64,000 nucleotides of DNA from Methanobacteriota archaeon (GTDB lineage: Archaea > Halobacteriota > Methanomicrobia > Methanomicrobiales > Methanoculleaceae). The number at the start of each line of letters is the position of its first letter. The stretch's first letter is position 1. This document shows, one piece after another, positions 43,608 to 52,180 of this stretch. The notes under the pieces were generated by a model. That model was given only the letters and a program-made list of their open reading frames with translations, had not been told where the DNA came from and made no database searches. Position numbers and translations under genes: made by a program. The stretch lies in contig JAEWLJ010000005.1 of NCBI GenBank assembly GCA_023393455.1, forward strand, positions 35,519 through 99,518, given 5' to 3'.

Positions 43608-44123
43608 ATGAGCGACCTGGTCGCCATCGCCTACGAAGGCGAGGATACCGCGTTCCGGGTCAGGGACCGGCTTGTGCAACTGACAAAAGAGCACATCATC
43701 GAACTGGAGGACCTGGTGGTCGCCGTCCACCACCGGGACGGCAAGACCGAGATCAAGCAGGCCACCAACCTGGCCGGGATGGGGGCGCTCTCCGGCGCCT
43801 TCTGGGGGCTCCTGATCGGCCTGATCTTCCTTGCACCGGTCTTCGGGCTTGCCATCGGCGCGATCGCCGGGGCGCTTGCCGGACGGTTCACGGATTACGG
43901 CATCGACGACACCTTCATCAAAGAGGTCGCGGAGAACGTCGGACCGGGCAACTCCGCGGTCTTCCTGCTCGTCAAGAAGATGACACCGGATAAGGTGGTC
44001 GACGCCATCAAGGAGTACGGCGGCCACGTCATCCGGACGTCGCTCTCGGAGGCAGACGAAGCGAACCTCCGCGACGCCTTCGACACCGGCACACAAAGAG
44101 AGGTCCCGCCGCCTCCCGCGTGA
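43608..44123 (+). CDS. DUF1269 membrane protein
   Basis: This 171-residue protein has the DUF1269 layout: a short soluble N-terminus (AIAYEGEDTAFRVRDRL), a Gly-rich double membrane hairpin (GALSGAFWGLLIGLIFLAPVF; AIGAIAGALAGRF), and a C-terminal soluble domain (AVFLLVKKMTPDKVVDAIKE). Found in stress-related bacterial and archaeal clusters; function unknown. Confidence 0.88.
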   Translation: MSDLVAIAYEGEDTAFRVRDRLVQLTKEHIIELEDLVVAVHHRDGKTEIKQATNLAGMGALSGAFWGLLIGLIFLAPVFGLAIGAIAGALAGRFTDYGIDDTFIKEVAENVGPGNSAVFLLVKKMTPDKVVDAIKEYGGHVIRTSLSEADEANLRDAFDTGTQREVPPPPA

Positions 44124-44235
44124 GCGCCGGCACCCCACTCTTTTTCGAGGATAGAACCGGATATCCCGGGGCAAATCTTCATCACGCCCTAATACGAATC
44201 TAGGGGGAGGCGTTGCGGGTCGCCCGGGATACGGT

Positions 44236-44796
44236 ATGCGGGAAGTCAGGGTCACGAGGACTGAGCGGGACGGGGCGCTCGAGATCGCTTTCCGGTTCAA
44301 GTCGCTGGACCAACTCCTCGACCCCGGCGACCCCTCCCCCCTCCCCGCGCGGGAGGTCACGGAGTTTGCCGAGGAGTACATATCGAGTTACCTTGATGGG
44401 TGCAACATCAAGAAGATCACCGGCATCGCCGTCGGCCTCCCACGGGAGTCGCTCACTCCCGGAGATGCCGCGCTCCTCCCGGAGACAATCCGGCGGCATT
44501 TCTCGTTTCGTATCGCCGACCTCGACGACGACATGCGGGTCTCCCGACGGGAGGGCAGGATCAGTCTCGCCCTCGCCACATTCAACGCAACGCTCGCCGT
44601 CCTCTTCGTCACGGTCTTTGCCGGGTACCTCGAAGACCCCCTCGTGATCCTGCTCACCGGCCTCGTCACCATCCTGAACTGGGTGACGATCTGGGACACC
44701 TACGAGTACTTTGTCTACGACTACCGGCGCGAGGTGCGGAGACGCCGGATCTATGCGAAACTCGCGGGGATCGAGGTCCGGGTCGAAGGGTGGTGA
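44236..44796 (+). CDS. Hypothetical two-helix membrane protein
   Basis: The 186-residue product has a soluble N-terminal half (LLPETIRRHFSFRIADLDDD) and two membrane helices (ATFNATLAVLFVTVFAGYL; LVILLTGLVTILNWVTI) before a basic C-terminus (RREVRRRRIYAKLAG). No family recognised. It is 49 bp upstream of the YjdF-like gene in the same direction. Confidence 0.6.
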   Translation: MREVRVTRTERDGALEIAFRFKSLDQLLDPGDPSPLPAREVTEFAEEYISSYLDGCNIKKITGIAVGLPRESLTPGDAALLPETIRRHFSFRIADLDDDMRVSRREGRISLALATFNATLAVLFVTVFAGYLEDPLVILLTGLVTILNWVTIWDTYEYFVYDYRREVRRRRIYAKLAGIEVRVEGW

Positions 44797-44845
44797 GGCG
44801 GGGAAAGACGCAAAAGGTTTAGGAAATGCCGCCCAACATCATAGG

Positions 44846-45460
44846 ATGAAGAGACCCGCCGGCCTCTATCTTGCCTACCTCTTCCAGTTCCTCATCGCCG
44901 CAAACATCCTCATCGCGCTCTCGCTCGGCGAGTACTCGCAGGTCTTCACCGGCGCTATCGGGCTTTTCCTGACGATGGTGCCCGCCATCGCCACCCGCAA
45001 GTGGAGCATCACGCTCCCCTGGCAGGTCAACCTCCTCATCGCCTTCCTGCTCTACCTCCACGTCGCCGGCGAGATCCAGGGATACTACCTGCTCTACTAC
45101 CCCTACTACGACAAGGTCGCCCACCTCATCGCCGGGATAACCGTCTCGATACTCGCCTTCGCCATCGTCCTGCTCCTCGACCGGTTCAGCAGACTGAACC
45201 TCTCACGGGGGATGATTGTCGGGTTCATCATCATCGCCGCGATGGCGATGGAGGGGTTCTGGGAGATCTACGAATGGCTCTTCGACACCTTCCTCGGGAC
45301 CAAACTCCAGCACGGCCTCGACGACACCATGCTCGATATGATCTTCGTCTTCATCGGCTCGATCGTCGTTGCCCTCATAGGGAATCGCCGCCTCCAGAAG
45401 TTTTCAAAGGAAGAGATCACCGACAAGTTGGTGGTCCCGAGAGAGGACCCGACCGGGTGA
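44846..45460 (+). CDS. DUF2238/YjdF-like membrane protein (copy 2)
   Basis: From ATG 44846 the product has 204 residues and shares its motifs with the protein at 13973: LFLTMVPAIATRKWSITLPW, PYYDKVAHLIAGITVS, WEIYEWLFDTFLGTKLQHGL and DTMLDMIFVFIGS. The frame opens at 44711, but that upstream part overlaps the preceding gene and is unlikely. The two copies are paralogues in different contexts. Confidence 0.78.
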   Translation: MKRPAGLYLAYLFQFLIAANILIALSLGEYSQVFTGAIGLFLTMVPAIATRKWSITLPWQVNLLIAFLLYLHVAGEIQGYYLLYYPYYDKVAHLIAGITVSILAFAIVLLLDRFSRLNLSRGMIVGFIIIAAMAMEGFWEIYEWLFDTFLGTKLQHGLDDTMLDMIFVFIGSIVVALIGNRRLQKFSKEEITDKLVVPREDPTG

Positions 45461-45465
45461 CGGCC

Positions 45466-45479
45466 GGAACCTTTTTTAA
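45466..45479 (+). promoter_or_regulatory. Promoter candidate of the SpoIIAA-like gene (shared 14-mer)
   Basis: GGAACCTTTTTTAA ends 23 bp before ATG 45502, a TATA-like distance. It is identical to the 14-mer upstream of the Lon-like gene. It could equally end transcription of the YjdF-like gene. Confidence 0.4.
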
Positions 45480-45501
45480 TCTGCCCCGGAGAGGGGGCGC
45501 C

Positions 45502-45894
45502 ATGCTCGAGGGGATGGCAACGAGTGCGGGAGACGTCGTCGGGTTCCGGTTCGATGGCGAGATGACGGCAGATGATTACACCGGGACGCTGATCCCGGCA
45601 CTTCGGGACGCACAGAACAACCACCCGGTTCTCCGGATACTCTTCGTGATCGTGAACTTCAACGGTTGGAAACCGCACGGTTACTGGGAGAGGCTCAAGG
45701 ACTGGCCGGGGATAGGGAAGGTCGACCGGATCGCGATCGCCGGCGGCGAGAAGTGGGAAGAGTGGATGAACCACCTGCCGGGGCTCTTCGTGGGCTTTAC
45801 GGGCGTCGACGTCCGCTACTTCACCGAAGGCCACCTGGACGCCGCCATCGACTGGTTGCGCCAGCCGGTAGCGATCGGACCGGAGCGGGCATAG
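45502..45894 (+). CDS. SpoIIAA/STAS-like protein (copy 1)
   Basis: The 130-residue soluble protein matches the SpoIIAA-like (PF11964-type) family: VVGFRFDGEMTADDYTGTLI, LFVIVNFNGWKPHGYWERLK and KVDRIAIAGGEKWEEWMNHL, then FTGVDVRYFTEGHLDAAIDW. These often associate with membrane/stress responses; molecular role unknown. A paralogue with the same motifs lies at 48476. Confidence 0.85.
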   Translation: MLEGMATSAGDVVGFRFDGEMTADDYTGTLIPALRDAQNNHPVLRILFVIVNFNGWKPHGYWERLKDWPGIGKVDRIAIAGGEKWEEWMNHLPGLFVGFTGVDVRYFTEGHLDAAIDWLRQPVAIGPERA

Positions 45895-45975
45895 GTGCCG
45901 ATCCTGCCTGACTCCGGAGAACGGGCAACCTTTTTATTATCCCCGGCAACCCACTGGTGATCAGACAGACGCCCC

Positions 45976-46842
45976 ATGCACTATTATAAAGACATCGTAT
46001 TCGAAAGACCCATGCCAGAAGAGATCCGGCGTCTCGGGCTGCTCCCGGCGGATCTTCACTTTCATACCCGGCACTCCGACTCCACAACCCGCGTGCGGGA
46101 TGCATTGAGACTCGCGGCACGACGGGGGATCGGGCTTGCGATCACCGACCACAACCAGGTCAGCGGCGTGGTCGAGGCGGAGCGGCAGGGGACCCGGGTC
46201 CCCCTCATCCCCGGAATCGAGGTCAGCGCGAGCGACGGCCCGCACATCCTGCTCTACTTCTACTCGCTATCCGATCTCCGGGACTTCTACCGGCGCCACA
46301 TCGAGAAGAACCGCAGGAACGGCCCGTACACCGCAATACATCTCGATACGCCCGAGATCCTCGACCGCCGGGAAGGCTACGCCTGCATCGCCGTCGAGGC
46401 GCACCCCTGCGGCTACGCCTTCCTGAACCGCGGCGTCCAGCGCTGCGTCGCAGGCAGCTGCATCGGCGAAGAGGTCTTCACCCGCCTGGACGCCCTCGAG
46501 GTGATCTGCGGCGGGATGGCCCGGAGCCATAACCTGAAGGCGGCCGGGCTCGCCGACGCCCACGGTCTCGGGAGGACCGGCGGAACCGACGGCCACCTCC
46601 TCTACGAACTCGGAGGGGTCGTCACCTGCGCCGAGGCCGATACCGTTGAAGAGTTCCTGGACGCCATCCGGACGAAGAAGACCGCCGTCATCGGGCGCGA
46701 GCGGCCGCTCCTCGAGAAGGCGGTGATGGGGACCATGGTCCTCCCGCACCACATCCCCTACACGGTTCCCATCCTCCAGGCCCGCTGGGAGCAGGGCCTT
46801 CCGCAGATCAAGAAGTTCGTCGAAGGCCGGCTGAACCGGTGA
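45976..46842 (+). CDS. PHP-domain metal-dependent phosphoesterase
   Basis: The 288-residue protein has the PHP metal ligands in order: LPADLHFHTRHSD, GLAITDHNQVSG, PLIPGIEVSASDG, AVEAHPCGYAF and a final GRTGGTDGHLLYE. PHP proteins hydrolyse phosphoesters (histidinol phosphate or nucleotides). This one has no close neighbour that sets the substrate. Confidence 0.87.
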   Translation: MHYYKDIVFERPMPEEIRRLGLLPADLHFHTRHSDSTTRVRDALRLAARRGIGLAITDHNQVSGVVEAERQGTRVPLIPGIEVSASDGPHILLYFYSLSDLRDFYRRHIEKNRRNGPYTAIHLDTPEILDRREGYACIAVEAHPCGYAFLNRGVQRCVAGSCIGEEVFTRLDALEVICGGMARSHNLKAAGLADAHGLGRTGGTDGHLLYELGGVVTCAEADTVEEFLDAIRTKKTAVIGRERPLLEKAVMGTMVLPHHIPYTVPILQARWEQGLPQIKKFVEGRLNR

Positions 46843-46849
46843 GAAGGCC

Positions 46850-48298
46850 TCACCCGAGCGGCGAGAAGAGACGGGATACCGACTCCTTCACCCGGACGCC
46901 GATGGGACGTGTCTGGTAATCTTCCGGCGTGATCTCGGTCGAGACCGCGAGATCCTCCTCGAACGCGCGCACGAGTTCGGCGCCGACGGCCGCATCGTAG
47001 AAGAACGCGTTCGCCTCGAAGTTCAGCCGGAAGCTCCGGACGTCCCAGTTCGCGCTCCCGACCGAGCCCGCTTTTCCGTCGACGATGATCGTCTTTGCGT
47101 GAAGGAACCCGTCATCGTAGGTGTAGGCCCGCACCCCGGCATCGAGCATGTCGCCGATGAACGAGAGGGTCGCCCAGTAGACGAACGGGTGGTCGGGCTT
47201 GCAGGGGATCATGATCCGGACGTCGACCCCGGAGAGCGCCGCGAGCCGCAGGGCGTCGGCGACGCTCTCGTCCGGTATGAAGTAAGGCGTCTGGATGCAG
47301 ATCGACTCCCGGGCAGAGTTGATCAGTTTGAGATACCCGTCCTTGATCGGGTTCCACCGGGTATCCGGGCCGCTGGAGACGATCTGGATGGGCGTCGTGC
47401 CGGGGTCGTCTCCGTCGGGAAAGTAGCAGGTTTCGAGGCCCGGATACTCGCCGGTCACGTAGTGCCAGTCGAGAACGAACCGGAGCTGGAGCATCCGGGC
47501 GGCTTCTCCCGTGATCCGGACGGCGGTGTCGCGCCAGTTACCGAGCGGCCCTTTCCCGAGATAATCGTCTCCGATGTTGAACCCGCCGATGAACCCCATC
47601 TCCCCGTCGATGACAGCGATCTTTCGGTGATTGCGGTAGTTTATCCGGTAGATCGAGGGGAAGAAGACGCCGATCTTCCCGCCCGCGTCCTCCAGCTCGG
47701 AGAAGACCCGCCGCGACCCGCCCCCGGCCCGGGCCCCCATCGCATCGAAGAGGAGCCGGACCTCGACGCCCTCCCGGGCCTTCTCTGCAAGAGCGTGGAC
47801 AACCGCCCGCCCAAGTTCGTCGTTGTTGATGACGAAGTACTCCAGGTGGATGCTATGGCGTGCCATGCGGATCGCGACAAAGAGCGCGTCGAACTTGTCC
47901 TCTCCCCGGGTGTAGACGTCGACCCGGTTCCCCTCGGTCAGGTAGGCCCGGTTGTTCCGGAGGAGGAGGGAGATCGCGTCGCGGAACTCCTCCGCCGCCG
48001 GGGTGGTGAACCGATGATGGTTGCCGGCGAGCGCCCGGTGCTGCTCCTCGAAAGTCCCCTCGAGAAAACAGCGTTCCTCGTGCTCCTTGACGACGAACAT
48101 CCTCTGCCGGGTGTAGTTCTGCCCGAAGAAGAGGTAGAGGGCGAACCCCACGGGAGGCAGAAGGAAGAGAACGACCAGCCAGGCCGTCGTCGCCGTCGGG
48201 TTTCTCCGCTCGAAGAAGACTATCGTGACGGCGAATATGACGTTGAGCGCCAGAATGATGACAGGCAGGAACTCGAGTCCCATGTCGCTCGAAAGCAT
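46850..48298 (-). CDS. cls: Cardiolipin synthase-like phospholipase D enzyme
   Basis: From ATG 48298 the product has 482 residues: two N-terminal membrane helices (LEFLPVIILALNVIFAVTIV; ATTAWLVVLFLLPPVGFALY) then two HKD motifs (NHRKIAVIDGEMGFIGG; HAKTIIVDGKAGSVGS). It belongs to the Cls class, joining archaeal phosphatidylglycerol-type lipids to cardiolipin-like forms. An upstream frame to 48376 adds a non-conserved N-terminus and was rejected. Confidence 0.9.
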   Translation of the reverse strand: MLSSDMGLEFLPVIILALNVIFAVTIVFFERRNPTATTAWLVVLFLLPPVGFALYLFFGQNYTRQRMFVVKEHEERCFLEGTFEEQHRALAGNHHRFTTPAAEEFRDAISLLLRNNRAYLTEGNRVDVYTRGEDKFDALFVAIRMARHSIHLEYFVINNDELGRAVVHALAEKAREGVEVRLLFDAMGARAGGGSRRVFSELEDAGGKIGVFFPSIYRINYRNHRKIAVIDGEMGFIGGFNIGDDYLGKGPLGNWRDTAVRITGEAARMLQLRFVLDWHYVTGEYPGLETCYFPDGDDPGTTPIQIVSSGPDTRWNPIKDGYLKLINSARESICIQTPYFIPDESVADALRLAALSGVDVRIMIPCKPDHPFVYWATLSFIGDMLDAGVRAYTYDDGFLHAKTIIVDGKAGSVGSANWDVRSFRLNFEANAFFYDAAVGAELVRAFEEDLAVSTEITPEDYQTRPIGVRVKESVSRLFSPLG

Positions 48299-48475
48299 TC
48301 TCTCCACAGTATATCCATCTGTCGGACGACGGGCTGCCCACCCCAAAGGACCCGGATAGAGAGGTCGGTGGAGCATGGAACTCTTCCGGGTGGAGAGGCA
48401 GGATCAGTACGCCGATGGTGCATCTCCCGGCAGAGAGCCATACCTTTTTTTCTTCAGCGCGCTATAAGGGCATCC

Positions 48476-48865
48476 ATGCTTGACCGGATGAAGGAGAGTT
48501 CAGGACCCGTGGTCGGGTTCCGCTTCGACGGAAAACTGAGCGAGAGTGAGTATACCACCCTTCTGATCCCCGAGCTCGAACGAGCGATGAACGACCACAG
48601 GAAAGTCCGTGTCCTCCTGAAGGTCGAGGGGTTCCGCAGCTGGAGGCCGGGGGAGGGGTGGGACGCCTTCAGGGAATGGCCCGGCCTCGAGAGGGTCGAT
48701 CGGATCGCCGTCGTCGGCGGAGAACGGTGGCGGGAATGGATGAACCGCCTCCCGGGACTCTTTGTCGGCTTTACCGGGGTCGACGTGCGCTACTTCCCGG
48801 AGAACCGTCTCCGGGACGCCTGGGGCTGGCTTCGCGAAGGGCTCATGACCGTGATCCCGGCATGA
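48476..48865 (+). CDS. SpoIIAA/STAS-like protein (copy 2)
   Basis: The 129-residue paralogue of the protein at 45502 repeats its motifs: VVGFRFDGKLSESEYTTLLI, VDRIAVVGGERWREWMNRL and LFVGFTGVDVRYFPENRLRD. A TATA-like GCTATAAGG lies just upstream. It is followed by an AI-2E relic, paralleling the AI-2E gene upstream of copy 1. Confidence 0.85.
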   Translation: MLDRMKESSGPVVGFRFDGKLSESEYTTLLIPELERAMNDHRKVRVLLKVEGFRSWRPGEGWDAFREWPGLERVDRIAVVGGERWREWMNRLPGLFVGFTGVDVRYFPENRLRDAWGWLREGLMTVIPA

Positions 48866-48947
48866 TTTCCCGGACGTCGGCGGTGCCGGAGAGGGGCGCC
48901 GCCGCGATCAGACGCTCACAGAAGGATATCGGCCCAAACCTCTCGGG

Positions 48948-49316
48948 GTCGACGGACCGGCGCTCTGGGCGGTCCTGATCGTCGTGCTCGGCTACATCCC
49001 CCACTTCGGGATGCCTATCGCATCGGTGCCCCCTATCGGGCTTGCCGGGCTCCAGGGCGGTCTTGTGGGAGCGCTTGCGGTTGCGGTCGGCATCTTCATC
49101 ATCGACGTCCTCGTCCGCCGCCGCCTCCTGCCCTACCCTGCCGAGCGGGCGCTCCATATCTCCCCGCCGGTGATCATCCTCTCGGTCCTCGCCTGGACGC
49201 TGGTGCTCGGTGTTCCGGGGCTGTTTCTGGCAGCGCCCCTGACATTATTCGTAAAAGCGGCGCTCTCGGGTTCTGTTGAGACACGGTGGCTGGGGATACT
49301 GATGGAGCGGACCTGA
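48948..49316 (+). pseudogene. AI-2E-family transporter, C-terminal relic
   Basis: The frame from GTC 48948 reads VDGPALWAVLIVVLGYIPHF and matches the GVDFALLWGFFAFVLSYVPY region of the intact gene at 42509. It continues to the end (SPPVIILSVLAWTLVLGVPG, LFLAAPLTLFVKAALSGSVE). Upstream of 48948 the homology stops. About two-thirds of the protein is missing, so this is a truncated remnant. Confidence 0.75.
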
Positions 49317-49374
49317 GGCATACCGGGGCCGGGCGGCGCTCGCATATTTATGCACCGACGGCGAACGCAGAAGC

Positions 49375-50400
49375 ATGCACTGTCCCGTCTGCGGACACGA
49401 CTGCGTCACGGACGCCCGCACCATCCTCGCGGAACTACCGGGCCGTTTCGCCCCGTGCCCCGACTGCATGGGGCTCGTCTACGACAAACAGAGCCCCCCG
49501 CCCGATATCGATACGGCAAAACCCTGTCCTTCCTGCTCCAAACGGTTCATCGACGAGGTCTTCGCCGAGATCTACGGGGTGATGGTCGCCGAAGGGGATC
49601 TTACCGGGACCGAACCGCTCGCCGCCGTCGGGACGCCGCTCATCCACCCCGGCGTCGCGATGCGGCGGGCTCCCTACCTCCCGCCGCGGTCGCTCCTCCT
49701 CCTCTCCCGGTCGATCGGGGAGCGTGCCGCCGCCCGCCTGGTCGACGAAGTCCCGGAGGTCCTGGGGGTCGTCCGGACAGAGGCCGGGACGCCCGGGATC
49801 ACGGACACCGATGCCGAGCCGCAGGCCTACACCCTGCTTGCCGGCTGCGACGTCCGGGCCGACATCTTCCCGACCACAAGAGGGCCCATCGTTGTCTACA
49901 AGCAGCAATCGGTCCTGCACATCGAGTTCTCCCGGGGCCAGAACGAGAAGATCCTCTCCCTCGAGCGGGAGATCGCCCGGCACCACCCCGGGACCTTCGT
50001 CGACGCCTGCTCCGGCGCCGGCACCCTCGCGCTTGCCGCCTTCCGGGCGGGCGTTCCCCGGGTGATCGCAAACGACGCCTGGTACGCGGCCGCCTTCTGG
50101 ACCGCCTGCAACCTCCAGGTGAACCGAGAAGCCCTCAAAATCGAGGAAGTGACGATGCACCGGTCCTACGACGACCTCCGGCGTCGACCGGTTGCGCGGG
50201 ACCCGGTCCGGATCGCCACCGCCGCCGGGCGAGGGGAGGTCGAGGTCTACCAGGGCGACCTGCGGCTGCTTTCGGCCGTCCTCCCGCCCGGAATCGACCT
50301 CACCGCCCTCGACCTCTTCGAGAAGAACGACCCCGGAAAGGTCGAAGAGATCACCGGAGCCTGGCAGACCCGGGTGGGCGGAGCTATTTTTATCCCATAG
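49375..50400 (+). CDS. Zinc-ribbon SAM-dependent methyltransferase
   Basis: The 341-residue product has N-terminal zinc sites (MHCPVCGHDCVTD; FAPCPDCMGLVYD; AKPCPSCSKRF). A Rossmann methyltransferase region follows (TFVDACSGAGTLALAAFRAG, motif I). A usual motif-IV NPPY is absent; TALDLFEKNDPG occupies a similar place. Such proteins could modify RNA or protein. The substrate is not known. The gene ends 14 bp before the SRP RNA. Confidence 0.72.
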   Translation: MHCPVCGHDCVTDARTILAELPGRFAPCPDCMGLVYDKQSPPPDIDTAKPCPSCSKRFIDEVFAEIYGVMVAEGDLTGTEPLAAVGTPLIHPGVAMRRAPYLPPRSLLLLSRSIGERAAARLVDEVPEVLGVVRTEAGTPGITDTDAEPQAYTLLAGCDVRADIFPTTRGPIVVYKQQSVLHIEFSRGQNEKILSLEREIARHHPGTFVDACSGAGTLALAAFRAGVPRVIANDAWYAAAFWTACNLQVNREALKIEEVTMHRSYDDLRRRPVARDPVRIATAAGRGEVEVYQGDLRLLSAVLPPGIDLTALDLFEKNDPGKVEEITGAWQTRVGGAIFIP

Positions 50401-50414
50401 ACACCAGTATATAC

Positions 50415-50721
50415 GGGGACTAGCCTGGGTGGCTCGGCGTCACCTGTCACCCGAAACCGTCGTTACGCGGGAGGCGAAGTCCGGAGAAGGCCGCAACGGC
50501 TTGCAGAATCCTTTGCGTCCCGACGGAGAAGCCTCGTCCCATGAGGTCGGCGGAGAGGTATCAAAGCCCCGGAGGGGGTGGCGACCTTTTGCCGCGGGTA
50601 CCGGTTCAGGCCCGGAAGGGAGCAGACTTACCGTGGACGTTCGGCGCCCATGGGGTTGCGGGGTGGAGGAGGGATGCAGTGGTGAATGCTTGTGCGTACG
50701 GTCGACCGAGGACGCGTCCCC
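50415..50721 (+). ncRNA. Signal recognition particle 7S RNA
   Basis: The region is noncoding and carries the SRP RNA hallmark of helix 8, CAGGCCCGGAAGGGAGCAG (50608-50626), with a GGAA tetraloop. A 5'-domain CTGTCACCC segment contributes the UGUNR-type loop. The 5' end GGGGAC (50415-50420) pairs with GTCCCC (50716-50721), closing an RNA of about 307 nt, the usual archaeal length. It targets ribosomes making membrane proteins with SRP19 and SRP54. Confidence 0.92.
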
Positions 50722-50734
50722 AACGGCGATCTCC

Positions 50735-51688
50735 ATGGCAAAAGTAACGATTCTTGGGGCTACAGGGAACGTCGGCACATTTGCGGCCCACACCATATCC
50801 GAGATACCCTACGTCAGCGACATGCTGCTCGTCGGGAGACCCGGACGCGAAGATTTTCTCGCGGGCTGCTGCCGTGACCTATCCGACTCGTTTGCTGCAC
50901 GCGGCACCGACGTCCGCCTCTCCTACAGTACCAGTCTTCTCGACGCGAAAGACTCGGACGTCATCATCTGCACGGCGGGAGCACCTCGCCGGGCGGGACA
51001 GGACAGAAACGACCTCGCCTTCGAGAACGCGAAGATCATTGCCGGGACCGCCGAGACGATCGGTCGAATATCGCCCGACGCCATCCTCCTTCTCGTCACA
51101 AACCCTGTCGACGTCATGACCGCCGTCGCCCTGAAGTATTCGGGGCTTCCGTCGAGACAGATCTTCGGCCTCGGAACGCATCTCGACTCGATGCGCCTGA
51201 AGTCCCTGATCGCCCGGTATTTCCGCGTCCACGTCAGCGAGGTGCATACCCGTATCATCGGCGAGCACGGCGACAGCATGGTTCCGCTCTGGTCGGCGAC
51301 GACGATCGGCGGCATCAGGATCACCAACCTGCCCACCTTCTCGGGACTGCCCGCACAGGAGATGATCGAGGCCGTCAGAACGAGCGGCGAGGCGATCATC
51401 AGGGATAAGGGCTCGACCGTCTACGGACCGGGGGAAGCGATTGCAACGCTCGTAAAGACGATCCTTGGAGATGAAAACCGCATCCTCACGGTATCGAGTT
51501 ACATCAAGAGCGAGATCCACGGGATCGGCGATGTCTGCATCGGGGTGCCCGCCCGCATCAATCGCGACGGCGTCTTTCCGGTTCCACTCAGCCTCGAAGA
51601 GAGCGAAGTCGCCGGATTCAGCGAGTCGGTCAAGAAGATCCGCAACGTCACCGCTGACGTGATGGAACGGCTCGAAGAGACCCGTTAA
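50735..51688 (+). CDS. mdh: Malate dehydrogenase (LDH/MDH superfamily)
   Basis: From ATG 50735 the product has 317 residues: VTILGATGNVGTFAAHT (NAD(P)-binding), DVIICTAGAPRRAGQDRND (the substrate-loop arginine region), LLVTNPVDVMTAVAL, GLGTHLDSMRLKSLIA and the catalytic GEHGDSMVPLWS. It interconverts malate and oxaloacetate. The frame is open far upstream, but that part is the SRP RNA. It begins 13 bp after the RNA ends. Confidence 0.92.
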   Translation: MAKVTILGATGNVGTFAAHTISEIPYVSDMLLVGRPGREDFLAGCCRDLSDSFAARGTDVRLSYSTSLLDAKDSDVIICTAGAPRRAGQDRNDLAFENAKIIAGTAETIGRISPDAILLLVTNPVDVMTAVALKYSGLPSRQIFGLGTHLDSMRLKSLIARYFRVHVSEVHTRIIGEHGDSMVPLWSATTIGGIRITNLPTFSGLPAQEMIEAVRTSGEAIIRDKGSTVYGPGEAIATLVKTILGDENRILTVSSYIKSEIHGIGDVCIGVPARINRDGVFPVPLSLEESEVAGFSESVKKIRNVTADVMERLEETR

Positions 51689-51713
51689 CAAAAGTGGGTA
51701 TCGAGGATCCCAC

Positions 51714-51968
51714 TCATACAAGAGTGGATTCGACGATCTCGGCGCTTGCGACGCCTTTTATCTTCTGGAGCGCCGCTTCGACCTTATCGGGAGCCCCGGC
51801 ACTGTCGGGGACGACCACGGCGGCTTTCAACGCCACGAGACCGAAGCCGATCGGCTCTTCCCGAATATCATCGACCGGGACGGCCGCCTTGATCGCCGCT
51901 TTGAGCGCTTCACGGTCGACATCCGGTGACTCCGGCATTATCTTCACGATTATGGCTACGTTTCCCAT
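51714..51968 (-). CDS. ef1b: Translation elongation factor aEF-1 beta
   Basis: The 84-residue protein from ATG 51968 (MGNVAIIVKIMPESPDVDRE) contains EEPIGFGLVALKAAVVVPDS and KVEAALQKIKGVASAEIVES, the nucleotide-exchange domain of archaeal EF-1 beta for EF-1 alpha. A longer frame to 52067 overlaps the upstream zinc-finger gene and was rejected. It is 2 bp downstream of that gene. Confidence 0.93.
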   Translation of the reverse strand: MGNVAIIVKIMPESPDVDREALKAAIKAAVPVDDIREEPIGFGLVALKAAVVVPDSAGAPDKVEAALQKIKGVASAEIVESTLV

Positions 51969-51970
51969 GG

Positions 51971-52135
51971 TTATGGCCCCTGGAACCCACACTTCGGGCA
52001 CGTATACCCTATGCTCTGCTCCCTGCACCGGTAGCACCGGTTGACCTGGTGCGCGCACGACGGGCATGGGAACCGGGTAGAGCCTTCTTCGGCCAGTGTG
52101 GCGTTACAGGAAGTACATCGTTCTCTCGCTGTCAT
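51971..52135 (-). CDS. Small zinc-finger protein (HVO_2753-like), aEF-1B partner gene
   Basis: This 54-residue protein is missed by length cut-offs. It reads TARERCTSCNATLAEEGSTR, then FPCPSCAHQVNRCYRC and YTCPKCGFQGP, giving four CxxC pairs in two zinc fingers. The same small protein sits directly upstream of aEF-1 beta in many archaea. ATG 52138 and 52135 are adjacent; either can start it. Confidence 0.88.
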   Translation of the reverse strand: MTARERCTSCNATLAEEGSTRFPCPSCAHQVNRCYRCREQSIGYTCPKCGFQGP

Positions 52136-52180
52136 CATTGCTTCCTCGAATGTTAACCTATCATATCGCTGCCGCAGCAG

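Noticed and set aside
47099..48865. 588-codon plus-strand frame over cls
   Set aside because: It is an antisense artefact of GC-rich third positions; only its last 130 codons (48476 on) are a real gene.
50192..50734. Open frame upstream of mdh joined to it
   Set aside because: It covers the SRP RNA and the end of the methyltransferase gene in another frame; MDH homology starts at 50735.
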